A DNA stretch of 64,000 nucleotides. It comes from Lepidodermella squamata. Lineage: Eukaryota; Gastrotricha. The notes below the pieces were generated by a model. It did no database searches, had not been told where the DNA came from, and saw nothing but the letters and a program-made list of their open reading frames with translations. Of the stretch, positions 1-12,377 are shown piece after piece. The stretch is taken from NCBI GenBank assembly GCA_047495785.1, contig JBLDXI010000032.1, positions 3,286,001 to 3,350,000 of the forward strand, given 5' to 3'. Position 1 is the stretch's first letter, and each line of letters opens with the position of its first letter. The translations under genes were made by a program, and so were the position numbers.

Positions 1-940
1 TCTGTCTGCAATATGACGAAAGCCAGCAGTAGTGTGGTTGAAAAAACCTATAACAAACTATCATAAACATCTTCTTTAAAATGTGGTAAACTTTTACTGG
101 TCTGTCAGGCATCCTGGCTGGCATAGCTAGAGTTGATAATTGAAGAACTGTTAGTGAGATCGTCGGCACAATTATCGTGAAAACATAAGGCAACCAGATG
201 CGTCTCATCTCGAGGCCGATTGTCATTTTCGACCAGCACTGCAAGTCAGTGTTGTCCAATAAATGATAGCAGGCATCGGGCCGAACATCTGAATCAGCTC
301 TAATGAATTCCCAGTGATCTGTTTTCTCCGTAATAACTTCATCCGGACTCAGATAATCGATTCGGACGCTGCTCAGATTGGTTAACCGATCATTGAGCCA
401 CATTTCGAAGATGAATTCACAGCGCTGCGAGTCGAAAGGGAACAGTTCGTGATTCATAGAGCACTTTGCCTTCCACAAACCGCCCGCATTTGTAAACACG
501 GATCCGTCTGAATAAACGTCGATAGGGTACCCGGCCATGTTTTCATCAACAACGAGAATTGACTCAGTTGCGCTGTTCATGAAGGCTAGTTTCGGTTTCC
601 ACATCTGAACGGCATAAGCGCCGTCGATTGCCAGGTAGGTGGATTGTTGCGAGATACGTTTGTCGAAATGAGGCCACAACTTTATTGCGACTTTGTAAAA
701 ACATTCGTCGCGCCAACTAAGAATCAGGTTCCCTCTAACAGCTATCGTTTGCCGGACGTCATCTATTTCGTCGAAACTGTAGAGGCGAAACTTGGCACCG
801 ATATTGACTGTTTTATTCGAGCGGAAAAATGGGTCGCAAAGTAAGGGATTCCTGACCTTGAGATGCTCTTCCAAGCTATCTTCTTGGCCCTCAACGACGC
901 CGGTTAATATAAAATAGTATAACACGTATGACGCATGCAT
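1..940 (-). CDS. Cys-loop ligand-gated ion channel, 3' end off the window
   Basis: This is a pentameric ligand-gated channel subunit of the plasma membrane. The ATG is at 940, exon 1 spans 98-940, a 50-nt GT-AG intron lies at 48-97, and exon 2 continues past position 1. The sequence shows a short signal peptide, an extracellular ligand-binding domain and a canonical Cys-loop (C-x13-C containing FPFD). The first membrane segment is followed by MPARMPDRP. The PAR triplet before M2 is what anion-selective members carry, so chloride permeability is plausible but not shown. The gene is collinear with the complete paralog at 3928-5153 and identical to it over 290 bp. The ligand cannot be told from the sequence. 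M3, M4 and the intracellular loop lie outside the window. Confidence 0.85.
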   Translation of the reverse strand, partial: MHASYVLYYFILTGVVEGQEDSLEEHLKVRNPLLCDPFFRSNKTVNIGAKFRLYSFDEIDDVRQTIAVRGNLILSWRDECFYKVAIKLWPHFDKRISQQSTYLAIDGAYAVQMWKPKLAFMNSATESILVVDENMAGYPIDVYSDGSVFTNAGGLWKAKCSMNHELFPFDSQRCEFIFEMWLNDRLTNLSSVRIDYLSPDEVITEKTDHWEFIRADSDVRPDACYHLLDNTDLQCWSKMTIGLEMRRIWLPYVFTIIVPTISLTVLQLSTLAMPARMPDRPVKVYHILKKMFMIVCYRFFQPHYCWLSSYCRQ

Positions 941-1007
941 CAGCTAATTTGACTGAACCATTATATCCTCATATAAAATATGGTCTCCGAAGTTAGCATC
1001 AAGCAGT

Positions 1008-1170
1008 TCTCGTCATTTATTTATTCAATCAGCTGTCATTCGAATGATTTCTTTCTGGCCTTGGGAACGGCGGGATGACTATGCATATATAACAGCTTTT
1101 ACCTTAGCAGCAGGCTCAGCATTGATTTGCGAAAATTCTTTCTGCAAATACAGGTGAGGTATTACTCCAG
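1008..1170. repeat. Copy of the sequence found just 3' of the first TRPM gene
   Basis: About 160 bp here match 7480-7640, the flank immediately downstream of the TRPM stop codon at 7665. Shared blocks include ATTTATTTATTCA, TCATTCGAATGATTTCT and GCAAATACA. The copy lies just upstream of the start of the first Cys-loop gene, so a piece of TRPM 3' flank seems to have moved with this block. Confidence 0.55.
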
Positions 1171-1499
1171 TCGAAGCTCACAAAATAAAAAGATAATAAT
1201 AATAATCTGCTCATCTAGGGTTGATGTTTTTTCGAAATTGTTTCTTCGAGCCGCGAAGGTGCGAAAACCGTGAAACGCCAGCGCAGCGAGCATCACGGAC
1301 AAGGTTTTTGCGATAAATTATTCTACCTTCCACGATGGTCGTGGTTTTCTTGCACACATGTTCGCCTACTTATTTGAAACTTCGTATTAGGCTGTAATTA
1401 TTCGTGATATGCGCATGATTTGGATCCCTCGGGGCGAGACTTCGATTATTCACGAAGTAATGGGCACATGCGTGAAAAGGCCTCTAATGAAACGTCAAT

Positions 1500-1990
1500 T
1501 TGCGAATTTTTGAGTGGCGGCGCTAGTATATAAACATTTTGCTAGACTGCATTCTCAATGAATATCTGATTTGCATCGTGTGATCATTTGAGCGTTCTAA
1601 TTTTTTTTCTCCGATCAAATTGCAGGTAATTTTTTTCTGAAACGCTCAAATGATCACACGATGTGTTTCATCGGTGACGTATTACTCTATTACCTCTGCA
1701 TATAATAAGTAATTGGCCCATGCGTTGTCCTAGTTCTTATGCTATTATATGTTAGATTTTATAAATTTGAAGTATGGGCGAATTTCCAAAATGCTACGGT
1801 TTTGCTACGGCGCCGTAGTTGACATTGCCAGCAGTACGGCGCGAGTGCCACTTTCGGCCAACTTTGCAAATTTTTCCAATTAGGTACAATTTCCCTAAAT
1901 AGGACTATATTAAGTGTCGGCGCGTGACATCATGCAAACGCGTCCTTTTGTAACACCATAAAATCAATCAGGAAACAGGCAATTTCTCTG
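1500..1990. repeat. Dispersed repeat R1, copy 1
   Basis: This non-coding repeat contains a GC-rich core (CTACGGCGCCGTAGTTGAC) and an AT-rich flank (TTCTTATGCTATTATATGTTAG). It recurs inverted near 6650-6910 and partly at 5320-5480. A 23-bp inverted repeat interrupts this copy at 1574-1663. No reading frame is supported. The rest of 941-2774 holds no gene I can support. Confidence 0.6.
1574..1663. repeat. Perfect 23-bp inverted repeat with 44-bp loop
   Basis: The arms are at 1574-1596 and 1641-1663 and are exact reverse complements, starting CATCGTGTGATCATTTGAGC. The loop is T-rich. This could be a small foldback insertion inside repeat R1, since the other R1 copies do not contain it. Confidence 0.8.
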
Positions 1991-2774
1991 TTATACTCGT
2001 TCATTTCGTTAATACTTAATTTATTCTTGACGCAATCACGCACGCACGCAATTGTCCACCACCACCCTTCCTTTGTTAGCCTGTAGGTGCGCGCCAGTAA
2101 AAGCTACAACAATGTAATAACGACCGATCAAATAATGGAAACGAGCCCAATCGGTAAACTTTTACAGTATTGTAAGTACGCGAGCGCACCATCAGATAAC
2201 CCTTTGTCGCTGCGCGCAGTTCCAACTCTCCATTTCCATTCCTCCATGATGTGAGCTGAACTTACCGCAGAGAAAGTAATTTTACCGCCTTTGCTTGAGT
2301 GTCGTAGAGTAGTGCCGTTTACGGTAAGTTATTTACCGCAACTAGAGAACATTGGCGAGATGGAGTTACCGTTAAAAGAAGAGTTATACCGAAACGCTAA
2401 CGACCCGTTACTGTAGAATTTCGCCAATGTATAACATTTTCTTGTCCCCGTGAAAGTGGACGATAGTGACGTCAAACTTTAATTCATTCATGTTATGTAG
2501 ATATTATCGGCTGATCGTTGATTTTCCGTTTCATAGAAAATTTTAATTCTTCGTTGCTTCTCAAGTGAACAATTGTTGGCCGCAATATTAAAAGAGCTGA
2601 TGCAAGGGTCCTACGTGTTATATTTGTATGGTATAGCATGAGTAAAGAGTTCATATCTGAACGGAGCCGGCCGAGATTTACGAATCGAAACGAGCCGGAG
2701 GCGAGTTGAGATGAGTAAATCGAGTGCGGCGAGTTCAGATATAAACGATTTACGAATGTTATATCGTAAAATAT

Positions 2775-3671
2775 CGAATTTACAATTTTGAGGAGATCGA
2801 CGACGTCAGGCAAACGATAGCAATTAAAGGGAACATGATGCTTAATTGGCACGACGATTGTTATACTATAAGGTCGCTAAGCAGTTGTGGCCTCATTTTG
2901 AAAAATCCACCTACCTGGTAATTAATCGCGCTTATTGTGCTCAGATGTGGAAACCGCAAGTAGCCTTCATGAACAGCGCAACTGAGTCGATTCTCGTCGT
3001 TGATGAAAACACGGCCGGTTACCCTATCTACGCATATTCAGACGGATTAGTGGTAACAGATGCTGCTGGTTTATATAAAGCAAAGTGCTCGATAAATCAC
3101 GAACTGTTCCCTTTCGACTCGCAGCGCTGTGCATTCATCTTCGAAATGTGGCTCCATGATGGGCTAACTAATGTGAGCAGTGTCCGAACCGATTTCCTGA
3201 ACCCAGAAAAAGGCATTACTGAAAAAACCGACCTTTGGGCCTTCGTCAGAAAGGATTCAGATATTCGTCCTGTTGAGTGTTTTTCCATCTAACAGCAAAC
3301 GTATGCGGTGTTGGTCGAAAATGACGTTCACTCTGGAGATGAGACGCGTCTGGTTACCTTATGTTTTCACGATAATAGTACCGACGATCGCACTAACAGT
3401 TCTTCAATTAGCAATTCTAGCTATGCCAGCCAGGATGCCTGACAGACCCGTAAAAATTTCCTACATTTCATTGAATATGTTGTTAACAGTTTGCTATATA
3501 GGTTTTTATCAACCACACTCCTGTTAGCTTTCGTCATATTGCAGACAGACGCTCGACAAAGCATTCCCGATTCAACAGTTGTGGTTGTTTTACTGGTTTA
3601 TTTCAATATAAACATCGTCGCAGGCACGCTCATGTGCATCTACGTAACAATCATGGTTGCATTCGCAGATC
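2775..3671 (+). pseudogene. Inverted, broken copy of the Cys-loop channel gene
   Basis: This plus-strand copy matches the two minus-strand channel genes from the middle of the extracellular domain through the Cys-loop, M1, the M1-M2 intron position, M2 and M3. The 5' end is missing: homology begins near 2775. Frame is lost near 2862-2870, just after the WHDDC segment, and again near 3275-3290, before the CWSKM segment. Homology stops abruptly near 3671 after the IMV motif, so M4 is missing. The Cys-loop and PAR-type motif remain readable. It is a processed-by-decay duplicate in inverted orientation, not a functional gene. It still keeps the intron (GTAAAAATTTCC to TATATAG), so it is not a retrocopy. 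Confidence 0.85.
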
Positions 3672-3927
3672 GGTGCGGAGTGTTCGGTTCTCGGTTCCCA
3701 ATTCTTGGCATTAACTATCAGTTTACCTGCCCTCGTCTATTTGTCACTCTGCTGCACCATCCACATGTAGCAGTACTTTTTGACCGTAACCTTGCCGGGC
3801 CAATTTTTCGCCGCCGGGAACACCAGCTCAGCTGAGGTGTAAATAGCGAAAAACCAACGAAAACCCTCATTCTTGAAACAGACAAATATTTTTTATTTTC
3901 TTCATTTGCGACGCAGTGTTGTCATTT

Positions 3928-5153
3928 TTACAACACATTAGAAACACGCGCGGCGAGATACACGTGTTCTCCGATAAAAATTAAGACGAAAATTAAGAAT
4001 GCAATCAAATCGCATTGCCGAGGGTGAGTCAATGCAAAGAATTTAAACAAAGGGTTCTTATGTCGCCCTATTCTCTTTAGGTGATCTGCATATCCAACCA
4101 TAATTGTAACGTAGATGCACATAAGCGTGCCCGCGACGATGTTTATATTGAAATAAACCAGTAAAACAACCACAACTGTTGAATCGGGAATGCTTTGTCG
4201 AGCGTCTGTCTGCAATATGACGAAAGCTAACAGGAGTGTGGTTGAAAAAACCTGTAAAACAAAGAAGTAAGAAGTAGTAGCAACCTATTCAATGAAAATT
4301 AGGCAATTTTTACAGGTCTGTCAGGCATCCTGGCTGGCATAGCTAGAGTTGCTAATTGAAGAACTGTTAGTGAGATCGTCGGTACTATTATCGTGAAAAC
4401 ATAAGGCAGCCCGATGCGTCTCATCTCAAGAATGATTGTCATTTTCGACCAGCACTGCTTCTGAGAGTTGTCTGATAGGAAATAGCAGGCATCAGGTCGA
4501 ACATCTGAATCAGCTCTAATGAATTCCCAGTGATCTGTTTTCTCAGTAATAACTTTATCAGGACTTAGATAATCGATTCGGACGCTGCTCAGATTGGTTA
4601 ACCGATCATTGAGCCACATTTCGAAGATGAATTCACAGCGCTGCGAGTCGAAAGGGAACAGTTCGTGATTCATAGAGCACTTTGCCTTCCACAAACCGCC
4701 CGCATTTGTAAACACGGATCCGTCTGAATAAACGTCGATAGGGTACCCGGCCATGTTTTCATCAACAACGAGAATTGACTCAGTTGCGCTGTTCATGAAG
4801 GCTAGTTTCGGTTTCCACATCTGAACGGCATAAGCGCCGTCGATTGCCAGGTAGGTTGATGTTTGCGAGATACTTTCTTCGAAGTGAGGCCACGCCTGTT
4901 TAGCGACCTTGTAAAAACAGTCGTCGTGCCAACTAAGGACCAGGTTCCCTCTAACAGCTATCGTTTGCCTGACGTCATCTATTTCGTCGAAATTGTAGAG
5001 CCGAAACTTGGCACCGATATTGACTGTTTTGTTCGAGCGGGCAAACGGGTCGCAAAGCAGAGGATCTCTGAGAGTGAGATGATCTGTTATGCCTTCTTCT
5101 TGAGCTGTAACGGCGCCGGTAAAAATAAAATATAGCAGGTAGGACGCTTGCAT
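3928..5153 (-). CDS. Cys-loop ligand-gated ion channel subunit (complete)
   Basis: Two exons (4314-5153 and 3928-4251) are joined across a 62-nt GT-AG intron and give about 387 residues. The order is signal peptide, extracellular domain with a 13-residue Cys-loop (C-SMNHELFPFDSQR-C), M1 (PYVFTIIVPTISLTVLQL), the PAR motif, M2-M3 and a C-terminal M4. The M3-M4 cytoplasmic loop is very short (RIGRHKNPLFKF), shorter than in most animal subunits. The M1/M2 intron position is shared with both other copies. The PAR residues suggest an anion channel of the glycine/GABA/glutamate-chloride type, but the subfamily cannot be fixed by eye. The start is the first ATG, which directly begins a hydrophobic leader. 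Confidence 0.88.
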
Positions 5154-5319
5154 CAGCTCATTTATAAAACCGTCAATTACGTGCTCGAGAAGTTACGAAG
5201 CATTAAAAATTTCCTACGAGATAGGAAAAATCAAATATCCGCGAAGACATCTAAATACGATAACAAATTAACAAGAATGAATTGAAGTTTGACATCACTA
5301 TAGTACGCTTTCACAGGGG

Positions 5320-5480
5320 GCGAAAATAATAGCACTCGCACCGTACTGCCGGCACGGTCAACTACGGCGCAACAACGGTGCCGGTACGGCTGGTCATCTA
5401 CGGCGCCGTAGCGATTCCGTAACTTTTTGAAAATTCCCCCTGACTTCAAATTTATGAAATCTAACAAAATATCATATCAT
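5320..5480. repeat. Dispersed repeat R1, partial copy 2
   Basis: This stretch shares GGCACGGTCAACTACGGCG and TTTGAAAATTCCCCC with the R1 copies at 1500-1990 and 6650-6910. It is partial and non-coding. Between the channel gene and the TRPM gene (5154-7664) I see only R1 sequence and unassigned DNA with a run of short CGTAGC-rich inverted motifs near 6250-6350. Confidence 0.55.
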
Positions 5481-6649
5481 CAATTAGGGACACGGATTGG
5501 CCAATAAGCTTAATATGAACCGGTGATAAAAGGTCCCGTTAACATTAATGAAAAATCAGGTAAAGGCTTCAGATAACAGTCTCGCTCTTGAAAACGTTTG
5601 AAAGTATGTATAACCGTGAAACGATGTATTCAATAACTACCTAGAGGTCGACAGTAACAAGGCGGAAAAGAGAATGAAGAATTTGCTGCGGTTCGAACTG
5701 ACCAATGTGCCCTTGAAGTAGTTACACTCTGATGTCGAGCGGCAATAAGCTGATTTCAGACTAGAAAAGTTAGCCCGATTTCACGGGTTCCTGAGAATAA
5801 ATTCCCTGTGGGTAGCCAACGGGTACCCTGGGATCCCAGTTATCAGATGCATGCGCAGGAACCCGCCCGTCATCAATCACCTGGTCAACCTGGGTTCCCA
5901 AAGTTCCCCATAACATAGCATTTTAGGCTGATTTCAGAGGTTGGGTTCCAGCCCAATTTCGCGGGTTCCGAAGACTCCCAAACGTATCGCGGGTTGTCAA
6001 CATCTTCATATAAGACACGTCTTTGTAAGCAGATTGCTGCAATCAGTATTGAGCGCACCTATCACTCGGGATTCAACCGATATACATTCAGCCTATGCTA
6101 TTCAGCTGGCTTCATGCTGATTTTTGAAAATTTGTATCCTAACTGTGTTTTTCAGTTTTCGACTTGTTTTCAGGTAGCCTACCTCTTATCGACGGAGTAT
6201 GCGAAAATTCGTGAAAATCCCATTACGGTTATCATGTTTTAAAAAATGTTTTGAGCTGGCCGTAGCACGCGAAAGTGCTACGTAGCACTGTGGTAGCGCT
6301 GAAATAGCAGTCGCCGTAGCGCTACCGTAGCGGCCCCGTAGTTGTGCTATTTGAGTGCTATTATTTTTGTATACTGGCAGGAAAAATATATACCTTGGCG
6401 AAAATTGTAAACTACGGGTCCAAATACTTAAAATCCATTGGGACCAGTAATAAGTGCGCTCTAACTAGAGAATTGTACCATGAAGTGAAGTAAATGTCAA
6501 CTGTTGTTATAGCGAGGGCTCTATAATACAAACCGATTTCCTTAAATCATTATCCTAATTAATCCTAAATAATGCATGCGTCATGAGTCGACCCGTAATA
6601 ACTGCTTTCTAGGGAAATTATCCCCAATTGGAAAAATTTGGAAAATTAT

Positions 6650-6910
6650 CCCTAATTAGCCGAAAAACTGCACGCACCTGCTGGCACGGTCAACTACGGC
6701 GCCGTAGCAAAACTATAATAGCATTTTGAAAATTCCCCCATGCTTCACAATAATGAAATCTAACATAATAGCATAAGAACTAGGAAAAAGCATGGGCTAA
6801 TTGCCCAATTATAAGCAGAGGTTATTGAATCCCGTGACCGAAAATATCAGGTAATTCTTGGAGAAAAATATATATCCGAGCGCCGCCACTCACTAATTTT
6901 GCCCTTTTAA
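6650..6910. repeat. Dispersed repeat R1, copy 3 (inverted relative to copy 1)
   Basis: Matching blocks to copy 1 in reverse orientation include GGTCAACTACGGCGCCGTAG, TAACATAATAGCATAAGAAC and GCGCCGCCACTCA. It lacks the 23-bp hairpin present in copy 1. No coding capacity is visible. Confidence 0.6.
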
Positions 6911-7479
6911 CATATGCAAGAACTTCCTCAATTTTGACGATGGAGTGATGAGAGTATGCTCAACATGTAGGGAAACCTCGATTTTCATTGTGTATTTTCA
7001 ACTTGAGAAACAAAGGGGTTGATATACGCGCAGGAAATCTACTGCAAAACATTTGTGAGCTCGTGTAAAAATATGCCAACGCAAAAATTAATGCATTCAC
7101 GTCTGGCCGTCTTCAGTAACTAAGTGTGGACGACTGATGAACTGGCCACCGTTCAAACCGACCAATATGAACCTGGTTATTGGCTGATTACTGACTAGTT
7201 TGAAGGGTTCCGGAGGCTCCCTTCCCAGGCTGAGCATGTCAGCGTGTTCCTATAGGAGCCCTCTTTGTAAATTGTAGCAAGTTCTAATCATATCGGCTAC
7301 TCGTGACATATCGGAAAAACTGAAGATTAAATTGATGAAATCGTGATAAGACAGGTCTAGTCCAGGCAAAGCAAAAACAAGTTCATAGGTTTCTAGAAAC
7401 CACGACCATCATAGACAACAGTTGAGGGAAATAATTGCTGCCAGGAATAGTTGAGTCTCCAAAGTAAGCAGATGATAGT

Positions 7480-7640
7480 TTGCTCATTATTTATTTATTC
7501 ATTGAATCAGCTATCATTCGAATGATTTCTCTATGGCCTTCGCAAACGCCGCGACAAGTATGCTTCAATATAACAATGTTGACATTGTAGCAGGCTCAAC
7601 GTTGATTCCTGCAAATACACAGGTGTGGTAGTGATATGAA
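7480..7640. repeat. 3' flank of TRPM gene, repeated at 1008-1170
   Basis: This segment directly follows the proposed TRPM stop at 7665 on the minus strand and probably includes its 3' untranslated region. It recurs beside the first Cys-loop gene, which suggests that TRPM and channel blocks were copied together. Confidence 0.5.
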
Positions 7641-7664
7641 GAGTGTTTTTTTATCGAATTCCGC

Positions 7665-10600
7665 TCATAGCTTCTCGGTTAGAACTTGCAACGCCGCTGT
7701 ATTTTCGATTTCTTCTATTGACCTCTCTTCCTTGGACGACAACTGCGTCTCTGCGGTATCAAAATACCAGAGACTGATTTTAAATTCTTAAACCTTATAC
7801 GGGTCAACTCACTTAATTCAGAGGATTCGATAATTCTTTCACCACTCTGCTGCTTAGGTCGGGTCCTGAAGTAGTCGATCCACCAGTAGAGTATTTCGAA
7901 CAAATTCAACGGAGGAGGTAGATAGGTAGTTCTGTAGTAATTCGTAACAGCCTTGTAAACCGAGAAGCACCACAAATCGCCGGCCATGACCCGGATCTTA
8001 TCGACTCGATATGCAAACATGCCGATTAAGAGGTTGAACAACAAAAAATTTGTCAATGAAAGATACAAAATCAACAAAATAATAGCCAGAAAATTGCTTC
8101 GAAATTGAATTGGCTCGTCGGTCACCTCCGACTGAGAAATTCCGTGGAAGAATGATTGATTGCCATGATGGACCGTTCCGTTGATAAGGTACACATCAGG
8201 GCCGTCGCAATTTCGGCCTTCGACGAGGCAACGACCTTCTTCCAAACCGATGTTGGCCAGGTTCCACCAACGGTCGTAGACAACGGTGAGGAGTAGTTTG
8301 AAGAAATCAACAACCCCATCAACTGGTTCGCTCGGGTGAAGTAGAGCGTGAAGAGGGATTGAGAAGGCGAACAGCAGGACGATATAAATGAACATGAAAA
8401 CTCCGAAATCGTAAAACTATGAAAATTCAGTTAATTCAAAAATTCAGGATTTTTTCCAAGATTTTACCATTGCGAAAAATGCGATAACTTTCGGCCCGAT
8501 TCTTGTCGGCTGGAAGATTCGAAGAGATCTCAGCCAGTAGAGTAGACAGCTCATGGCATAAGTGTGATGCGCGTATATGTAAGTTTTGCTTTGAAGCCGC
8601 AACAAAGCCGCTACAAGTACAGTCGCCATGGTTAATGTATCCAGAAAGCTGATAAATTCGCGGAACAAGATGTATTTGAAGTAATGCTTGAACTTGAGAG
8701 ACTTTTGCCCAAGAATTACCCTCTAAAAATGTTGATTAGGAGTAATTTTATGGGATAAAGATAGGTTTCCATACCTTGTGTAAAGAGTCACAATAAACTG
8801 TGAAGGACCAAAACCAGATGAAAATCTCGATATGAGTTATGCCAGCTTCGTTGAGAGACGATAGAATGAAGTAGGTGTATAACAGCATGAAAGCCAGCAT
8901 TGAGGTTGTGTGGAACATGTACTTAACCTTTGGAGCTGTGTAGATAGCCTTCAAGGCAGCTTGCAACGATATGTGGCTCTGCCGCGATTCACAAGGAGAC
9001 AGTGAAGCTTTTAAAAATCGTTTCTCTGGCTGTTTCATCGGGCGAGGTTTGCAATCATCATCACCATCGTCACTTCCTGAGTCTGATTCATCCTGAAGCC
9101 CGCGAATACCAATCGGCGACATAGGAATTTCGCTGGCTCGTTCAGATTGGTTCCTTGAAGGCTTGGATATAGGTTCTTCAGTGGTGAATTCGATAAAATA
9201 AAGCAGTGGCCATGATATCAATGGGACCAAGGCGATGAAGTAGATCTAGTTCGAAAAATTAATGACTCCAATTAATATTTTAATAAATTTAATGAAAATT
9301 AATGTGTTTAACGTAGGTAGTACAGCGTGTCCCAGAAGTTGCGCAACCATTTTTTAATTTGGCAACTTTTTGTAGAAAATTCGAAACTTTTTTTTAATTA
9401 AACCTAACAAAATCCATCTTTAATCTGCGATTTAACCGAATAAATGAAAAATTCCGGAGAAAATCCGGAAAACCCCGAGGGTAATTTTCGGAATTTTACC
9501 AAATTTTTCCGGACTAATTTTATCCCAAGTGACATAGTTGATAACTATTCTATTGATTTTTTTTTTAATTTTTCTAACATTTTTCTGGCCGTTGGATGTG
9601 ACTCCGTCTCTCATTTTAGACCTCATTTTAGTTCTGGACCGTTTTCCGTGTATTTTCTATGCTTGCGTTACTTAAGGGATACGCTGTGTAATTGATTTAT
9701 GGCTCTCATATTTTGCAAAACCGAACTTGGAGATCTCTAGGTCTGGAAGTTTAGGGTTTGTGCTTGGCACACTGCGTAAGACCTAATATAAGACCTTTGG
9801 TCTCTTACCAAAAGGCTGGAATTGTAAACTGCCAGTTTTCCGCGCCAAACTTCGCCAAGTTTACTTTGAACAGCCGGGTGGGCGATGAATTTTTTCTCAT
9901 TGCCGTAGAACGCCATTTCAAGAAGGGTCTTATGTTGCCATACAGCACACGTTCTTGTCAAAATTCTGTCAATTTGATCCGGTTGGCGCTCTTGGCATTT
10001 GGTTAACATCTCCAAGTAACGAGCTTGCCAAATGCTTCAAGAATTGTATGAAATTTCTCAATTTGATCTCAAAGTGGGACTTACTCGGCTGATTTCAAGT
10101 AAGATGCTTTCAAGTCTCTCATGTCTAGACGTCCGCTTGTCATAGCCACCGATCTCAGGAAAATGCAGGCCATGAGGGCACTAGCTATTTTATTGCCTGA
10201 TTCAGAATGCTTCCAAATTACTTCCGAGAATTTGCGCCTTTTCGAAATGAGAAAAAGAATGAACAAATCACGCATTTTTTCCCGCATTTGCTGTTTGTTC
10301 TGCGGGCACGAACAGTCGTCCAGATTATGATAATCGCGGTATGGATTGCTCAGGTTGATGCCGAAAATTCTCGAGATAATACGGCCGATGATGAGCAACT
10401 TTTCAAACTTGTCAAATTTGCGTGTTATTAAGCCTCTTTCCGCCTTAACAATGTTCTCAATATTAGATCGATTAATTTACGATAAGGCAAATTACCTCTT
10501 GAGCATTTGCGACGGATTCAGCTCGATTTTTCCGAAAGTTCTCAGCCTCGGGCTTTTTCGGAAGGCCGTTGTACAGATATTGAACTAATCGCAGAGATCT

Positions 10601-12377
10601 TTTCGAAACTCTGACTTCGCCTTTTGACCTGGACGTCCCAAAAAACTAGAGAAAAAAACAATTGTTGTTGATTTTGTAAATACATTGATAGGTTATACCA
10701 TTGAATATAATTCGGCGATTCGACTTGCAGTCAGATATTTTCTCAGATTAATAACCCGATAGCTCAAGAATAGTTCAAAGAAACTGTATTGATTCCTGGT
10801 TATTGCTGTAGTCATAAAGTGCCTTGACATGAGGTCAAAATTGGCGAAAACTAGGTCAAAAGTCGTAGAGTTGCCAACTTTCCGCACGCGGCTCTCGTAT
10901 AAGATTCCGGCAGCAATTTTATCCAAATCCCAAAGTTGAGCGAGCCTCAGTAGCGTTAACTCCGAAAATCCGATATTAGCCTTGCAAATGGCTTTGAGAA
11001 TGATTTCAGCCATCATCTTTTTGTCACTATTCAGCTCAAACACGTCCACAATGGTGATCTTGAAAAAAATGCGAATTCGAAGGTAAAAGCTTGAAAAAAC
11101 ATGATTTTATACCCTATGCCGATATTTGACCGAAATTTCAAGCCAGTTGAGGTATTTATCGATATCATCTTCACTTTTGGCTTGGTGTGTAACGCGCTTA
11201 AAAGCCGGGTGCTTCTTCACTTGCTCCCTAAAGTCGGGCGGAATCTCGCTGATTTCAGCCTCGCTTTTAATTATACATTTAGGTTTATTAGGGTCGAGAA
11301 ATTGAAAACGCACCTGCCGTCGCCTAGGTAAGAAAATTCGGTACTTTTAGCAGCGCTGTTTGGCGCTGTTAGTTCGTAAATGAAGGAAACTAAATCAGCT
11401 GCTCCACCTTGATATCATAAATTTGTTACCCAAGAAACTTTAGAAAAATTAATTTTCACCGAAACCGCGAATAATTATTGTTGGATGAGTCGCTACGGAT
11501 TGAGCCACAGTTTCCAACGTACCAGGCCCACCTCCTATCACGAGAAGTATCAGCGGAATTGAGAAGGCCACGTCATTAGCAGTCTGCCGCTGCTCTTGTA
11601 TAGACTTCTTCATAATGTAAGTCAATAGAGCGTGACGAAATGGTATTTCTTGCCCGAATTTATTCTCGACACCAGAATCAACCAGCAGAAAGTAATTGTG
11701 CCCAGGGTCGAGGCTGGTTTCATGCCGTTGCGGCCATTTGTTGACACTCGTGTCGTAGATGACACCATCAACGCCGTTTTCATCAACTAAATCCTGCCGA
11801 TTAATTACAACTCCCCACGTTGCAATTCCTATACATGGTATTTTAATTTTAGAATTGTCACAGTTCAGTCTAGCTTTCGTCGCAGCCTCCCCGACCATTT
11901 TCATAACACCCCGATTTGTCCCGCCTGTAACCAGCCAAGCGTGTTGGTTCAACGCAGCTTGAATCAGGACTTGGTTAATTGTCTCCAGGGACGCTTCATT
12001 GACGAAAGGCGCGTCTATTGCTGACCCAGTGACCTCTATTATAAGCTCCGGCTTGCCGATATCCCACTCGGAAGTCATAAGTTCGTAAATTTTATCCATG
12101 CGTTTGCCTGTTTCCGACGAGTTTTTAGTTTCCCATTTTGCGTCATCGTAGATTCGAACAAACTTAGCACTGGCGTTGTTGTCAACACTATCGTCCTCAC
12201 ATATCGAATTATTAGCGAATTTAAGGCTTCCATAAGCGTTGCATGATTTGCCGATTTCCTCGCTATAATTACAAAGAAATTCGAATAATTGTGAATAATC
12301 GAGAAATGCATATACCTATTGGGATCTTTCAACAGTTTGAAATGTGCCCGGATAAATTCCTTTGCGGGAACACTCAT
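7665..12377 (-). CDS. TRPM-family cation channel 1
   Basis: I assemble 12 exons: 12316-12377, 11460-12262, 11314-11407, 11113-11263, 10699-11058, 10496-10645, 10085-10443, 9809-10034, 8775-9245, 8468-8722, 7813-8416 and 7665-7750, giving 1206 residues in one frame. The N-terminal half is the TRPM homology (SLOG/LSDAT) region with ELIIEVTG, WLVTGGTNRGVM, GIATWGVV, DPGHNYFLLVD and LLVIGGGPGTLETV. Then come the ankyrin-like TRPM repeats, S1-S6 and a TRP-box-like stretch (YLPPPLNLFEILY). No C-terminal enzyme domain follows. The last intron (7751-7812) is my choice because it yields a charged C-terminus like that of the paralogs; reading through ends instead at 7715. The 9246-9808 intron is enlarged by a MITE-like insert. 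The pore loop is unusual (RWWNL in place of the typical PYWMIYGE). Confidence 0.88.
9321..9690. mobile_element. MITE-like element in a TRPM1 intron
   Basis: The ends are inverted (TACAGCGTGTCCC and GGGATACGCTGT) and flanked by TA, as in Tc1/mariner-derived MITEs. A related copy lies at 19669-19986 in an intron of the second TRPM gene, with shared interior words such as GACTCCG and CTCATTTTAGA. There is no transposase frame. Confidence 0.65.

Noticed and set aside
4863-5135. Plus-strand frame over the Cys-loop gene
   Set aside because: It is antisense to the channel exon with its conserved signal peptide and ligand domain. No independent support.
7715-7812. Reading TRPM1 straight through to a stop at 7715
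   Set aside because: It gives an arginine-rich tail unlike the paralogs. A 62-nt intron gives a charged helical end like TRPM2 and TRPM3.
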